Below, one piece after another: positions 8,678 through 15,997 of a stretch of 35,837 nt of DNA (positions are counted from its first letter, which is position 1; each line of letters begins with the position of its first letter). Under the pieces are notes generated by a model. It made no database searches. It saw only the letters and a list, made by a program, of their open reading frames with translations, and had not been told where the DNA came from. The translations under genes and the position numbers were made by a program. Source of the stretch: JAXGYX01 sp964487355 (GTDB lineage Bacteria > Bacillota > Clostridia > Saccharofermentanales > Fastidiosipilaceae); the NCBI GenBank assembly GCA_964487355.1, contig CAZAPS010000015.1:1-35837 (forward strand). Direction: 5' to 3'.

Positions 8678-10066
8678 TCAGTCTTTGCCTTGAATATACC
8701 GCTCGATGGAAGCCGCGGCGACTTTACCCGCTCCCAAAGCGCTGATCACGGTAGCCGCTCCGGTGACAATGTCTCCGCCGGCGAAAACGCCCTCGCGGCT
8801 GGTCTGACCATCCTCGTCGGTAACGACACAGCCGTATTTATTGACTTCTAGATCCTTTGTGGTGTTCTTGATCAACGGATTGGGCGAGGTTCCGACTGCG
8901 ATAATGACAGTGTCTACTTCGATGTCGAACTCGGATCCCTTGATCTCAATCGGACGGCGACGACCACTCTCGTCAGGTTCGCCCAATTCCATCCGCACAC
9001 AGGTCATCGAGACACATTCGCCGTTTTTGTCACCATCGATCTTGACCGGATTGGTCAGATTCTTAAAGATGATGCCCTCTTCCTGCGCGTGTTCAACTTC
9101 TTCGAGACGTGCCGGCATTTCCTCAAAAGAGCGACGATAGACAATGTAGACATTCTCAGCGCCCAGACGTTTGGCTGTGCGGGCGGAGTCCATCGCGACG
9201 TTTCCGCCACCGACGACCACAACGTTTTTGCTCTTGCGGATCGGAGTCTGATAGTCATCCCGATACGCTTTCATCAGATTGGCGCGGGTCAGGTACTCAT
9301 TCGCGGAATAGACGCCAACCAGCGATTCTCCCGGGATGCCAAGGAAGCTCGGCAGGCCCGCTCCGGAACCGATGAAGACGGCCTCGTAGCCCATTTCAAA
9401 CAGTTCCTCTATGGTCAGTGTCTGACCGATCAATATATTGGTGTTCACTTCCACACCCAAGGACTTAAGCGCGTCGATTTCGTTATACACGATGTCTTTG
9501 GGCAGACGGAATTCGGGAATGCCGTACACCAGCACGCCACCGGCGGTGTGCAAGGCCTCAAAAATAGTCACGTCATAACCGAGCTTCGCCAGGTCTCCGG
9601 CGCAACTCAATGACGCGGGGCCGCCACCAATCATAGCCACCTTGTGACCATTTGATTCGACTTTATCCGGGAAGGTGCAGACCTGTTCTCTGTGGTAGTC
9701 GGCGACAAAGCGCTCCAGGCGTCCAATGCCAACCGGCTCGTGCTTGATACCACGCACACAGCGGCCTTCACATTGAGACTCCTGAGGACACACCCGGCCA
9801 CAGACCGCGGGGAAAGAGTTCGTCTCGAGGATCTTCTGATAGGCGCCCTCGAAGTCGCCATCACATATTAATTGTAAAAATTCCGGTATCTGAACATTGA
9901 CCGGACAGCCCTTTACACAAGGGCGATGTTTACATTGCAGGCAACGCTCGGCTTCCTCCCGCGCCATTTCCGCGGTGTAGCCCAAAGCGACTTCCGAAAA
10001 ATTCTCATTGCGAACTTTCGGATCTTGTACCGGCATCGGGGTTTTTTTTGGATTCATGTTGGCCAT
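8678..10066 (-). CDS. nfnB: NfnB: large subunit of NADH-dependent reduced ferredoxin:NADP+ oxidoreductase (GltD-like)
   Basis: A 462-residue FAD/Fe-S flavoprotein of the glutamate synthase small-subunit family. Two N-terminal [4Fe-4S] sites are formed by C42/C45/C50/C54 and C89/C93/C99/C103. The FAD Rossmann motif is VAMIGGGPAS (about 143-152) and the NADPH motif is VVVVGGGNVAMDSA. With NfnA just upstream this is the standard electron-bifurcating transhydrogenase pair: NADH plus reduced ferredoxin reduces two NADP+. No glutamate synthase large subunit is present, which argues against a glutamate synthase role. AAGGAG lies 7 bases before the ATG. It lies 72 bases after nfnA and is closed by a strong terminator. 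Databases often label it gltA. Confidence 0.92.
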   Translation of the reverse strand: MANMNPKKTPMPVQDPKVRNENFSEVALGYTAEMAREEAERCLQCKHRPCVKGCPVNVQIPEFLQLICDGDFEGAYQKILETNSFPAVCGRVCPQESQCEGRCVRGIKHEPVGIGRLERFVADYHREQVCTFPDKVESNGHKVAMIGGGPASLSCAGDLAKLGYDVTIFEALHTAGGVLVYGIPEFRLPKDIVYNEIDALKSLGVEVNTNILIGQTLTIEELFEMGYEAVFIGSGAGLPSFLGIPGESLVGVYSANEYLTRANLMKAYRDDYQTPIRKSKNVVVVGGGNVAMDSARTAKRLGAENVYIVYRRSFEEMPARLEEVEHAQEEGIIFKNLTNPVKIDGDKNGECVSMTCVRMELGEPDESGRRRPIEIKGSEFDIEVDTVIIAVGTSPNPLIKNTTKDLEVNKYGCVVTDEDGQTSREGVFAGGDIVTGAATVISALGAGKVAAASIERYIQGKD

Positions 10067-10138
10067 AGTCTTACTCCTTAATCAAACACATACATGCATT
10101 TCAACATTCAGCCCGGCGGCGCGCACGCGCTCACCTGA

Positions 10139-10972
10139 TCAGCCGTGCAATCCTGAACGACACTTATGATCAGCTTCGAGCTCCTGCTCCGCGTAAACCG
10201 TGTTGCGCTTCATCAGCTCGTCGTAATCCACCTCGTGCCCATCAAATTCCGGGCCATCGACACAGGCGAACTTGATCTCGCCACCGACGGTGACACGACA
10301 GCAACCACACATGCCGGTTCCGTCCACCATGATCGGGTTCAGGCTGACCAGTGTTTTAATACCGTATTGTCGGGTCAGATTGGCCACCAGCTTCATCACG
10401 ATTACCGGACCAATGACGATGACCAGATCATATTTCGTGCCGGCTTCCAGAAGGTCTTTCAATTGATCTGTGACGAAACCCTGACGCCCATACGAGCCGT
10501 CATCCGTGGTGATATAAAGATTGTCGGAACACGCCTTGAATTCTTCTTCCAGCACGACGATGTCTTTGTTGCGGAAACCGGCGATGACATCGACCTTCGT
10601 CCCGTTCTCATGCAAAGCCTTGGCGGAAGGATAGGCGATCGCGTTTCCAACTCCACCACCGATCACACAGGCATATTTGTAACCTTCCAAATCGGAGGGC
10701 TTGCCTAGTGGGCCGGCGAAGTCGACGATTGACTCTCCTTCATTTTTTGACGCCAGAGTGCGCGTGCCCGCTCCGACGATTTGAAATATAATCGTGACCG
10801 TGCCTTTTTCAAGATCCGTTCCGGCGACTGTCAAAGGGATGCGCTCACCCTCCTCGTCCACTCTAAACATAATGAACTGACCGGCTTTCGCTTTTTTGGC
10901 GACCATCGGAGCTTCAATGTCCATCTGCACGACCAGATCATTTAAATACTTCTTTGACAAGATTTTGTACAT
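10139..10972 (-). CDS. nfnA: NfnA: FAD/NAD-binding small subunit of the NADP+ oxidoreductase with 2Fe-2S site
   Basis: A 277-residue ferredoxin-NADP reductase-like protein (also called sulfide dehydrogenase subunit beta or DHOD electron-transfer-like). The N-terminal FAD barrel contains RIPLTVAG (45-51), the NAD(H) domain contains CVIGGGVGNAIAYP (about 102-115), and a C-terminal [2Fe-2S] site uses C222, C224/C225 and C237. AGGAGG lies 6 bases before the ATG. It is first gene of the nfnAB operon, which has a consensus promoter, a 13-bp direct repeat and a 5' stem-loop in its roughly 98-base leader. With NfnB it couples the NADH, NADPH and ferredoxin pools. Confidence 0.92.
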   Translation of the reverse strand: MYKILSKKYLNDLVVQMDIEAPMVAKKAKAGQFIMFRVDEEGERIPLTVAGTDLEKGTVTIIFQIVGAGTRTLASKNEGESIVDFAGPLGKPSDLEGYKYACVIGGGVGNAIAYPSAKALHENGTKVDVIAGFRNKDIVVLEEEFKACSDNLYITTDDGSYGRQGFVTDQLKDLLEAGTKYDLVIVIGPVIVMKLVANLTRQYGIKTLVSLNPIMVDGTGMCGCCRVTVGGEIKFACVDGPEFDGHEVDYDELMKRNTVYAEQELEADHKCRSGLHG

Positions 10973-11020
10973 GACTATCCTCCTGTGATATTGAGAAAAA
11001 ATTTAAATTGATAGGGCAAA

Positions 11021-11069
11021 GGAATGGGCGCATTTCGCACAACGAAAGCGCCTCTTTCTGTACCATTCC
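11021..11069 (-). promoter_or_regulatory. Structured 5' leader (stem-loop) of nfnAB
   Basis: An outer stem GGAATGG (11021-11027) with CCATTCC (11063-11069) encloses an inner hairpin GCGC-a-TTTCG / CGAAA-GCGC (11028-11051). The predicted transcription start is near 11070, so this forms the very 5' end of the nfnAB mRNA. 5'-terminal stem-loops are known to protect mRNAs in Gram-positive bacteria. No match to a known riboswitch is recognised and no T run follows it, so it is not a terminator. Confidence 0.55.
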
Positions 11070-11076
11070 ACATCTC

Positions 11077-11105
11077 ATTATACTAGAGAACTAAGGTCTT
11101 AACAA
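11077..11105 (-). promoter_or_regulatory. Promoter of nfnAB
   Basis: On the minus strand -35 TTGTTA (11100-11105), a 17-base spacer and a perfect -10 TATAAT (11077-11082) lie about 100 bases upstream of nfnA. Confidence 0.78.
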
Positions 11106-11134
11106 TCTGCATAAAAGTCGATCTTAACAATCTG
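11097..11134 (-). repeat. Two 13-bp direct repeats over the nfnAB -35 region, candidate regulator site
   Basis: TCTTAACAATCTG occurs at 11097-11109 and again at 11122-11134 (25 bp apart). On the minus strand each reads CAGATTGTTAAGA and contains TTGTTAA, the half-site of clostridial Rex operators (TTGTTAAnnnnTTAACAA). The proximal copy contains the -35 hexamer. The inverted second half-site of Rex is not intact, so the regulator is uncertain. Confidence 0.55.
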
Positions 11135-11153
11135 TGACACAAAACAAGGGCCC

Positions 11154-12071
11154 CTAAACAACCCGTCTTTTTTCTCGTTTTCCATTTTCAGTGATGGTCT
11201 TTCGCCCAACCGTTAACTCGATCGCCTGAGTCGGACAAACCTCTCTACATTTTCCACAGCGAACGCATTCGACGCTATTGGGTTGATTCATCACATCGAT
11301 ATCCATCGGACACACTCTTGTGCAGGCGCCACAGCGGACGCACTTGTCCTCATCAATGTGAAATCGAACCAGCGCGAACCGATTAAAAGTCCCATAGATG
11401 GCGCCGAGCGGGCACATATATTTGCAAAAGGGGCGGTAGATGAAGAGCGACAGCCCGATCAAGGTCACGGCCAGCAACGTCTTCCAGGTGAACAGCCAGC
11501 CGATCGACGCTCTCAGTGACTCGTTCACGGCGATGAGCGGCCAGCCACCCATGATCGTTCCTGACGGACAGACATATTTACAGTACCAAGGTGAACCGAG
11601 GCCGATCGCGTCGCGCGCCACGAACGGCAGCAAGATCACGAAAACAGCTAAAATCATGAACTTTAGCCAACGAAGCTTGGCGTGCCCCGGCGCGGATTTT
11701 CGTTTGTGCCGTTTGGCGAACGGGATTTTATGCAATAGATCCTGAAGCAAGCCGATCGGGCACAAAAAGCCACAGACAAAGCGGCCGATCAGCGAACCGA
11801 CAGCCAGCAGAAAACCGATCACGTACATGGACGGTCTTCCCCGGATCGCGCTGAGTGAGTTTTGCAACGCGCCAATCGGACAAGACCCCAACGCGCCCGG
11901 GCAGGCATAACAGTTCAAGCCCGGCAGGCAAGCCATTTTTAATGGCCCCGTGTAGATTTTTCCTTGGACAAACCCGGTCAGATAACCATTGGTCAACGCT
12001 GTGAAGCAAACTTGAATCATCAAACGCGCGCGCTGACTCAACGGGCGACCTTTTTCTCGTTTTTTAGCCAA
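11154..12071 (-). CDS. Polytopic membrane 4Fe-4S protein (NapH/CcoG-like)
   Basis: A membrane protein with several hydrophobic helices and multiple Cys clusters: CLPGLNCYACPG, FVCGFLCPIG, CKYVCPSG and FCKYMCPLG on loops, then two ferredoxin-type sets CVRCGACTRVCP and CVRCGKCREVCP near the C-terminus. It is predicted to carry electrons across or along the membrane. An ATG at 12131 would add 20 residues that are just the out-of-frame reading of the preceding gene. A TTG at 12071 overlaps that gene's stop by 8 bases (TTGGCTAA), has GGAG upstream and starts MAKKREK, so it is preferred (305 residues). It is third gene of the TlpA / CD1871A / 4Fe-4S triad common in Clostridia. The likely role is feeding reductant to the extracytoplasmic thioredoxin-like partner (inference). 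Confidence 0.85.
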   Translation of the reverse strand: MAKKREKGRPLSQRARLMIQVCFTALTNGYLTGFVQGKIYTGPLKMACLPGLNCYACPGALGSCPIGALQNSLSAIRGRPSMYVIGFLLAVGSLIGRFVCGFLCPIGLLQDLLHKIPFAKRHKRKSAPGHAKLRWLKFMILAVFVILLPFVARDAIGLGSPWYCKYVCPSGTIMGGWPLIAVNESLRASIGWLFTWKTLLAVTLIGLSLFIYRPFCKYMCPLGAIYGTFNRFALVRFHIDEDKCVRCGACTRVCPMDIDVMNQPNSVECVRCGKCREVCPTQAIELTVGRKTITENGKREKRRVV

Positions 12072-12267
12072 TTCCGATACACTCCAAGCAGATTTTAGTC
12101 GCCTTTTGCAGTAGCTGAACGATATCCCCATTCAACACACCCAGGACAATCAACAGCGCGCCCACGGCGAAAACCAGCGCGGCTGGAAGCCATGTGGGGA
12201 GCGCGCCGCGCGTCGCACGGAGCAACCGAAGCGGTCCATCACCTGAGTTTTGTCGATTTTGATTCAT
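12064..12267 (-). CDS. CD1871A-family CXXC membrane microprotein
   Basis: A 67-residue protein with one membrane helix (about 27-45) and the C-terminal signature KICLECIGIG, with Cys60 and Cys63. This matches the CD1871A-family CXXC-motif proteins of Clostridia, whose function is unestablished. It lies 32 bases after the TlpA-like gene and overlaps the 4Fe-4S protein start, suggesting coupled translation. The Shine-Dalgarno is weak (GAGCTGAG). The CXXC at the membrane edge could shuttle electrons or disulfides between the two neighbours (inference). Confidence 0.85.
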   Translation of the reverse strand: MNQNRQNSGDGPLRLLRATRGALPTWLPAALVFAVGALLIVLGVLNGDIVQLLQKATKICLECIGIG

Positions 12268-12299
12268 CTCAGCTCACCAACTTGCTCATTTTAGCTTGT

Positions 12300-12956
12300 T
12301 CAGTTCAATTCACTTAAAGTGTCGTCGATCAATTGTTTCCAATCCGACTTGGTGCGCATGCCAAGCACGCTGCTCAGAATTTCACCATCTGAATCAACCA
12401 GCAATGTGGTTGGAAGCACATCGACTTGGTCCAGATAGATCGTGGCGAGATCAGGTGAAGGTAGAATATGCGAATAGTCCGCCCGGGTTTCATCCACAAT
12501 GTATTTCGCCAGTTTGATCTGACTTGGGCTATACGATCCGTCTGAACTCATGGTATCCACAACAACACCGATGAATTGGACTTCGGATTCCGGATATTCT
12601 TCGCTCAACTCACCCAGATCGGGCATTTCTTTTAGACAAGGGGGGCAATACGTTCCCCAGAAATTAATGAATAACAATTTATGATCGCCCAGTGTGGACG
12701 CGGAGAAAGGAGTTCCTTCAAGGTCCACCGCGTTAAAGTGGGCGAAACTCTCCTTTTTCGCCTCGGGGTCCGCCGCCGGAATCTCCGGCACAGCTACAGT
12801 CTTCACGCTGTCATCAGCGTTGCCACTCGACTCATTTTGAGAAGCGGCCGTGGCGCCGGTGTCCACGACCTTCGCCTTGCCGCAGGCGCCCAACATGGTG
12901 ATGGCGATCAGCGCGGTCAGCGACAGCGCGGTTAGTTTATTAAACAAGCTCTTCAT
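12300..12956 (-). CDS. TlpA/ResA-like thioredoxin-fold lipoprotein
   Basis: A 218-residue exported lipoprotein. The signal peptide ends in lipobox LGAC with Cys25 as lipidation site, then a Ser/Asp/Glu-rich linker (about 30-70), then a thioredoxin-like AhpC/TSA-Redoxin domain with active site WGTYCPPC (C104, C107) and the cis-Pro loop LPTTLLVD. It likely acts as an extracytoplasmic disulfide reductase. The start at 12956 gives the signal peptide directly and has GGGAG 8-9 bases upstream. The longer reading from 13037 would add 27 non-signal residues. First gene of the redox triad. It follows the GntR gene by 109 bases with no terminator. Confidence 0.93.
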   Translation of the reverse strand: MKSLFNKLTALSLTALIAITMLGACGKAKVVDTGATAASQNESSGNADDSVKTVAVPEIPAADPEAKKESFAHFNAVDLEGTPFSASTLGDHKLLFINFWGTYCPPCLKEMPDLGELSEEYPESEVQFIGVVVDTMSSDGSYSPSQIKLAKYIVDETRADYSHILPSPDLATIYLDQVDVLPTTLLVDSDGEILSSVLGMRTKSDWKQLIDDTLSELN

Positions 12957-12991
12957 GCTCAAGTCTCCCATACATATCAAAGGTCGGATTT

Positions 12992-13035
12992 GATTTTCAA
13001 CTGATGGTAACACAACCGGATCATCATTGAAAATC
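12992..13035. repeat. Inverted repeat upstream of the tlpA-like gene
   Basis: GATTTTCAA (12992-13000) and TTGAAAATC (13027-13035) are perfect inverse copies. TGATG (13002-13006) and CATCA (13022-13026) extend the stem with one bulged base. It lies between the GntR stop and the TlpA-like start. No T run follows on the minus strand, so it is not an obvious terminator and may be an operator or mRNA element. Confidence 0.5.
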
Positions 13036-13065
13036 ATTCAGCCGGCGCGCCAACTCAAGCCGTTC

Positions 13066-13704
13066 TCATTCCAGTCCGTAGAAATTAGCCAAATGAGCGT
13101 GCACCAGCGCAAGCAGTTTTTCCTCATCATGCTGCTTCAACGCATCGACGATGTCCATGTGTTGTGTCAGGTGGCGTTCGTCATTTTGATGTTCATCCCG
13201 ATAAAAAATCAAAATAAACTGCACGCGGATATTGATTTCATTTTGAAACTTGTCCAGCAAAGAGTTTTTGCTGATGCTGCTCAAGGTTTGATGAAATTTC
13301 GCATCCAGCTCCGTGCGCAGTCGCTGATCACCTTCGTGATAAGCCGCCAAACAGTCCGACGCGATCCGTTCCAACTCTTTGAAATCGTTAAAGCTTCCAT
13401 AGCGCAGCGCCAGTCGGACCGCCAGTTGATCCAGGGCCAATCGCATGTAACCGACCTCTTGAATGTCTTGCTCCGTGTATTCACTAACCTGCGCGAATCG
13501 ATTCGGAAAAAGCGTGATCACGCCTTCATTTTGCAATTGACGAAGCGCGTCACGCACCGGCGTGCGGCTGATCCCATATTTTTCCGCGATCTCACTTTCC
13601 GAGATTTTCTCTCCGGGTGTCAATTCCTTGCTCATGATCAGGTCGAGCACATACTCGTACACGCTTTGACTCAGCAGTTGATTTTTAGAGATTTTCGCTC
13701 CCAT
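13066..13704 (-). CDS. GntR-family (FadR/FCD) transcriptional regulator
   Basis: A 212-residue regulator. The N-terminal winged helix (about 8-70, including EKYGISRTPVRDALRQL) binds DNA. The C-terminal FCD ligand domain (about 85-205) keeps the usual acidic/His metal positions (DAKFHQTL, HMDIVDAL, HAHLANF). The start at 13704 (ATG) has TTGGAG 5 bases upstream. The frame's earlier TTG at 13722 is less likely. It is transcribed from a consensus promoter that carries one copy of the palindrome ATTGTATACAAT. Two more copies lie at the dehydrogenase promoter at 18940-18991, so it probably regulates itself and that operon, with an effector likely related to the transported substrate (inference). 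Confidence 0.93.
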   Translation of the reverse strand: MGAKISKNQLLSQSVYEYVLDLIMSKELTPGEKISESEIAEKYGISRTPVRDALRQLQNEGVITLFPNRFAQVSEYTEQDIQEVGYMRLALDQLAVRLALRYGSFNDFKELERIASDCLAAYHEGDQRLRTELDAKFHQTLSSISKNSLLDKFQNEINIRVQFILIFYRDEHQNDERHLTQHMDIVDALKQHDEEKLLALVHAHLANFYGLE

Positions 13705-13796
13705 ATTCACTCCAATATTCAAAATTAATTACAAATGTCTCGTCAACTCAATTCAACGTCGTTGGACAAGACGTCAGTCTCTGATTGATGTCATGC

Positions 13797-13825
13797 ATTA
13801 TGAGGCATCTTCGTATTTATTTCAA
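13797..13825 (-). promoter_or_regulatory. Promoter of the GntR regulator gene
   Basis: On the minus strand -35 TTGAAA (13820-13825), 17-base spacer and -10 CATAAT (13797-13802). The operator palindrome lies 4 bases upstream of the -35 box. Confidence 0.72.
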
Positions 13826-13829
13826 GGAA

Positions 13830-13841
13830 ATTGTATACAAT
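13830..13841. promoter_or_regulatory. Operator palindrome ATTGTATACAAT (copy 1)
   Basis: Perfect 12-bp palindrome just upstream of the -35 box of the GntR gene promoter. The same core TTGTATACAA occurs at 18962-18971 and 18981-18990 and was not seen elsewhere in the window. The size and symmetry fit GntR/FCD-family operators. Confidence 0.7.
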
Positions 13842-13848
13842 CATTAAA

Positions 13849-13884
13849 AAGGAATCCGCGCCGGGATAATTTCCCGACGCGGAT
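13849..13884 (-). terminator. Intrinsic terminator of the sugar-ABC operon
   Basis: ATCCGCG (13854-13860) pairs with CGCGGAT (13878-13884) and CGGGA (13862-13866) with TCCCG (13872-13876). On the minus strand the hairpin is followed by TCCTTTTTAATG. It lies 87 bases after the substrate-binding protein stop. Confidence 0.85.
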
Positions 13885-13970
13885 CGAGTCGATTCAATCA
13901 TACAATCAAGCCCGGTCGCTCAGACATTGAACTGATTTTTCAGAAAACAAAGCGGAGCGACATGAACGGA

Positions 13971-14951
13971 TTATTTGAATTCGGCGACGTTTTCTTTAGT
14001 TACCCAGATCGCCTGAGTCAGCACTTCGTCCTCAACCGTTTCGCCGTCCAAGACTTTGACGATGGTCTGCACGGACAGTCTGCCCATGCCGGCGGTGTCC
14101 TGAGAGACGCTGCCACTCATGGTGCCTTTTTCAATCGCGTCCAAACCATCCGGCGTCGCGTCCACTCCGTACACAGGAATGGATTCGGTTTTACCGGCAT
14201 CCGCGATGGCTTTGGCCGCGCCGATCGCCATGCTGTCGTTTTGCGAAACGACCGCGTTGATCTCGGTGCCGCTCGCCAGCCAGTTCTCGGTGATCTTCAG
14301 CGCTTCGTCCGTAACCCAGTTAGCGGTCTGCTCAAACACGATTTCCACGTCGGGATAGTCCGCCAACACTTCGTCATAGCCTTCTTTGCGGATCAGTTGA
14401 GCGTCACTGCCCATCGGTCCGTACAGCACGGCGATGCTGCCTTTTCCACCCAATGCCTCGACCGCTTTTTCCATTTCCAGTTTGCCGGCGCCTTTGTCAT
14501 TGCCGCCCACATAGCCGGCCGCCAGACTTTGATCACTCATTTTTTGGATGACCGCCAAGACCGGTATGTCCGCCTCGTTGGCTTTTTTCACAGCCGGAAT
14601 GATGCCGTCGACCGAAACCGGTTCGACCATGATCCCGTCATATCCCTGGGCGATGCAGGACTCGATCTGATCAATCTGTGTGGCCACATCTTTTTCACCA
14701 TCGAAAACGGTCAGATCGACGCCGATGCTTTTCGCCTCCTCTTTCGCGGCTTCCGAGAATGTAGTGGTGAAGGCGTTTGTCAGGTGACTCATCACCAGGG
14801 CAACGCGCTTGGTTTCACCGGTCGCCTCACTTTGTTGCTCGTCTCCGGCCGGAGCCGTGGTTGTGGGTTTCGCCTCATCCTTGCCGCAGGCCGCGACCGC
14901 GGTCAGCGCCATGACAAGACCCAACGCCAGTGCGAAAATTTTCTTTTTCAT
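13971..14951 (-). CDS. Sugar ABC transporter substrate-binding lipoprotein (RbsB type)
   Basis: A 326-residue periplasmic-binding-protein-like lipoprotein of the ribose/galactose class (Peripla_BP_4). The signal peptide MKKKIFALALGLVMALTAVA is followed by lipobox AACG (Cys at about residue 22) and a Thr/Pro/Gln linker. The body shows the repeated alpha/beta halves, with EPVSVDGIIPAVKKANEADI in the first and AINAVVSQNDSMAIGAAKA in the second. The start at 14951 has GGAAGAGGAAG upstream. The longer reading to 15002 adds residues before the signal. It delivers substrate to the permease and ATPase encoded just upstream. The sugar cannot be assigned; ribose, inositol or another polyol are possible. 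Confidence 0.93.
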   Translation of the reverse strand: MKKKIFALALGLVMALTAVAACGKDEAKPTTTAPAGDEQQSEATGETKRVALVMSHLTNAFTTTFSEAAKEEAKSIGVDLTVFDGEKDVATQIDQIESCIAQGYDGIMVEPVSVDGIIPAVKKANEADIPVLAVIQKMSDQSLAAGYVGGNDKGAGKLEMEKAVEALGGKGSIAVLYGPMGSDAQLIRKEGYDEVLADYPDVEIVFEQTANWVTDEALKITENWLASGTEINAVVSQNDSMAIGAAKAIADAGKTESIPVYGVDATPDGLDAIEKGTMSGSVSQDTAGMGRLSVQTIVKVLDGETVEDEVLTQAIWVTKENVAEFK

Positions 14952-15001
14952 GTTTCTTCCTCTTCCTGTGTTTTTATTTATCATTGGCAAAGCAAAACAC
15001 A

Positions 15002-15997
15002 TCAGGTGCGTTTCTTCTTGCCTTTGACATCCATTAGAACCGCGAAAATAATGATGACGCCTTTGACGATCCGTTGGTAGTTCGCGTTGATACCCAGGAT
15101 ATCCAGACCGTTGGCGATCACAGCGATCAACAGCGCGCCGATGACAACCATATACGGTCTGCCGACACCACCTGACATGCTGACTCCGCCGATGACAACC
15201 GCCGCGATGGCGTCCATCTCATATCCCTCTCCCGCGGTCGGTGACCCCGTGATCGTGCGTGAGGCGGTCAACAGCCCCGCCATGCCCGCGCAAAATCCCG
15301 AAATCGTATAGACCAAAATGCGAATCATGTTGACGTTGATGCCGGACACCGTGGCCGCGGTCTCGTTACCGCCGACCGCGTAGATTCTGCGTCCAAACAC
15401 AGTCATAGATAAAATAAACGTGGCGATTACGACGACCACCGCGAAATAAATCACCATGATCGGTATCTGACCGACACGCAGCGCGCTGAGGTTCTCAAAT
15501 CCCTCACTCACATTGAACACCGGTGAGCCACCCGAGGCGATCAGCGCCAGACCGCGCACGATCGACATCGTGCCCAGCGTCATGATAAAGGGAGGCAACC
15601 CACCCAAGGCGATGCCGACACCGTTGATCGCTCCGACCGCGGCGCCGATCAACAGCGCCAACACGATCGACACGACCAGCGGGTATTCACCCGGATGGGC
15701 GAAGGAGGCGGCCACCACTCCGGACAGCCCGATAATCGAACCAACCGACAAGTCAATGCCATCCGACAAGATGACGAACATCATACCCATCGCCAGAATT
15801 CCATTGGTCGCCGTCTGAATCAAAACGACCTTGATGTTGCCAATGCTGGCGAAGGCGTGGTTCTTGGATACCAGTGAGAGCACGGCGACCAACACCACGA
15901 AGACAATTAAAATGCCAAAATCCTTGACATTGATCCTGCGTTTTTTCGTCTCAGGAAAATCATTCTCCCGTTTTGTCTCCATCTCTTTTTGATTCAT
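15002..15997 (-). CDS. Sugar ABC transporter permease (RbsC type)
   Basis: A 331-residue inner-membrane permease of the BPD_transp_2 family with about 8-10 hydrophobic helices. Family signatures include DGIDLSVGSIIGLSGVVAAS near residue 85 and AVVIGGVSMSGGVGRPYMVV near 265. A charged cytoplasmic N-terminus precedes the first helix (about 27). The start overlaps the ATPase gene stop by 4 bases (ATGA), indicating translational coupling. Component of the RbsABC-type importer. Confidence 0.94.
   Translation of the reverse strand: MNQKEMETKRENDFPETKKRRINVKDFGILIVFVVLVAVLSLVSKNHAFASIGNIKVVLIQTATNGILAMGMMFVILSDGIDLSVGSIIGLSGVVAASFAHPGEYPLVVSIVLALLIGAAVGAINGVGIALGGLPPFIMTLGTMSIVRGLALIASGGSPVFNVSEGFENLSALRVGQIPIMVIYFAVVVVIATFILSMTVFGRRIYAVGGNETAATVSGINVNMIRILVYTISGFCAGMAGLLTASRTITGSPTAGEGYEMDAIAAVVIGGVSMSGGVGRPYMVVIGALLIAVIANGLDILGINANYQRIVKGVIIIFAVLMDVKGKKKRT

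Noticed and set aside
8678..10066. Glutamate synthase small subunit
   Set aside because: No large subunit is present and an NfnA gene lies immediately upstream, so NfnB is the better reading.
11097..11134. A complete Rex operator
   Set aside because: Only the TTGTTAA half-sites are intact; the expected inverted TTAACAA partner is not present at the right spacing.
12072..12131. ATG start at 12131 for the membrane 4Fe-4S protein
   Set aside because: The added 20 residues are only the alternate-frame reading of the CXXC microprotein gene and no Shine-Dalgarno precedes it.
13962..15080. Open frame of 372 codons on the plus strand opposite the sugar-binding protein gene
   Set aside because: It is the antisense shadow of a clear lipoprotein gene; the translation is His/Arg/Phe-rich with no family motif.
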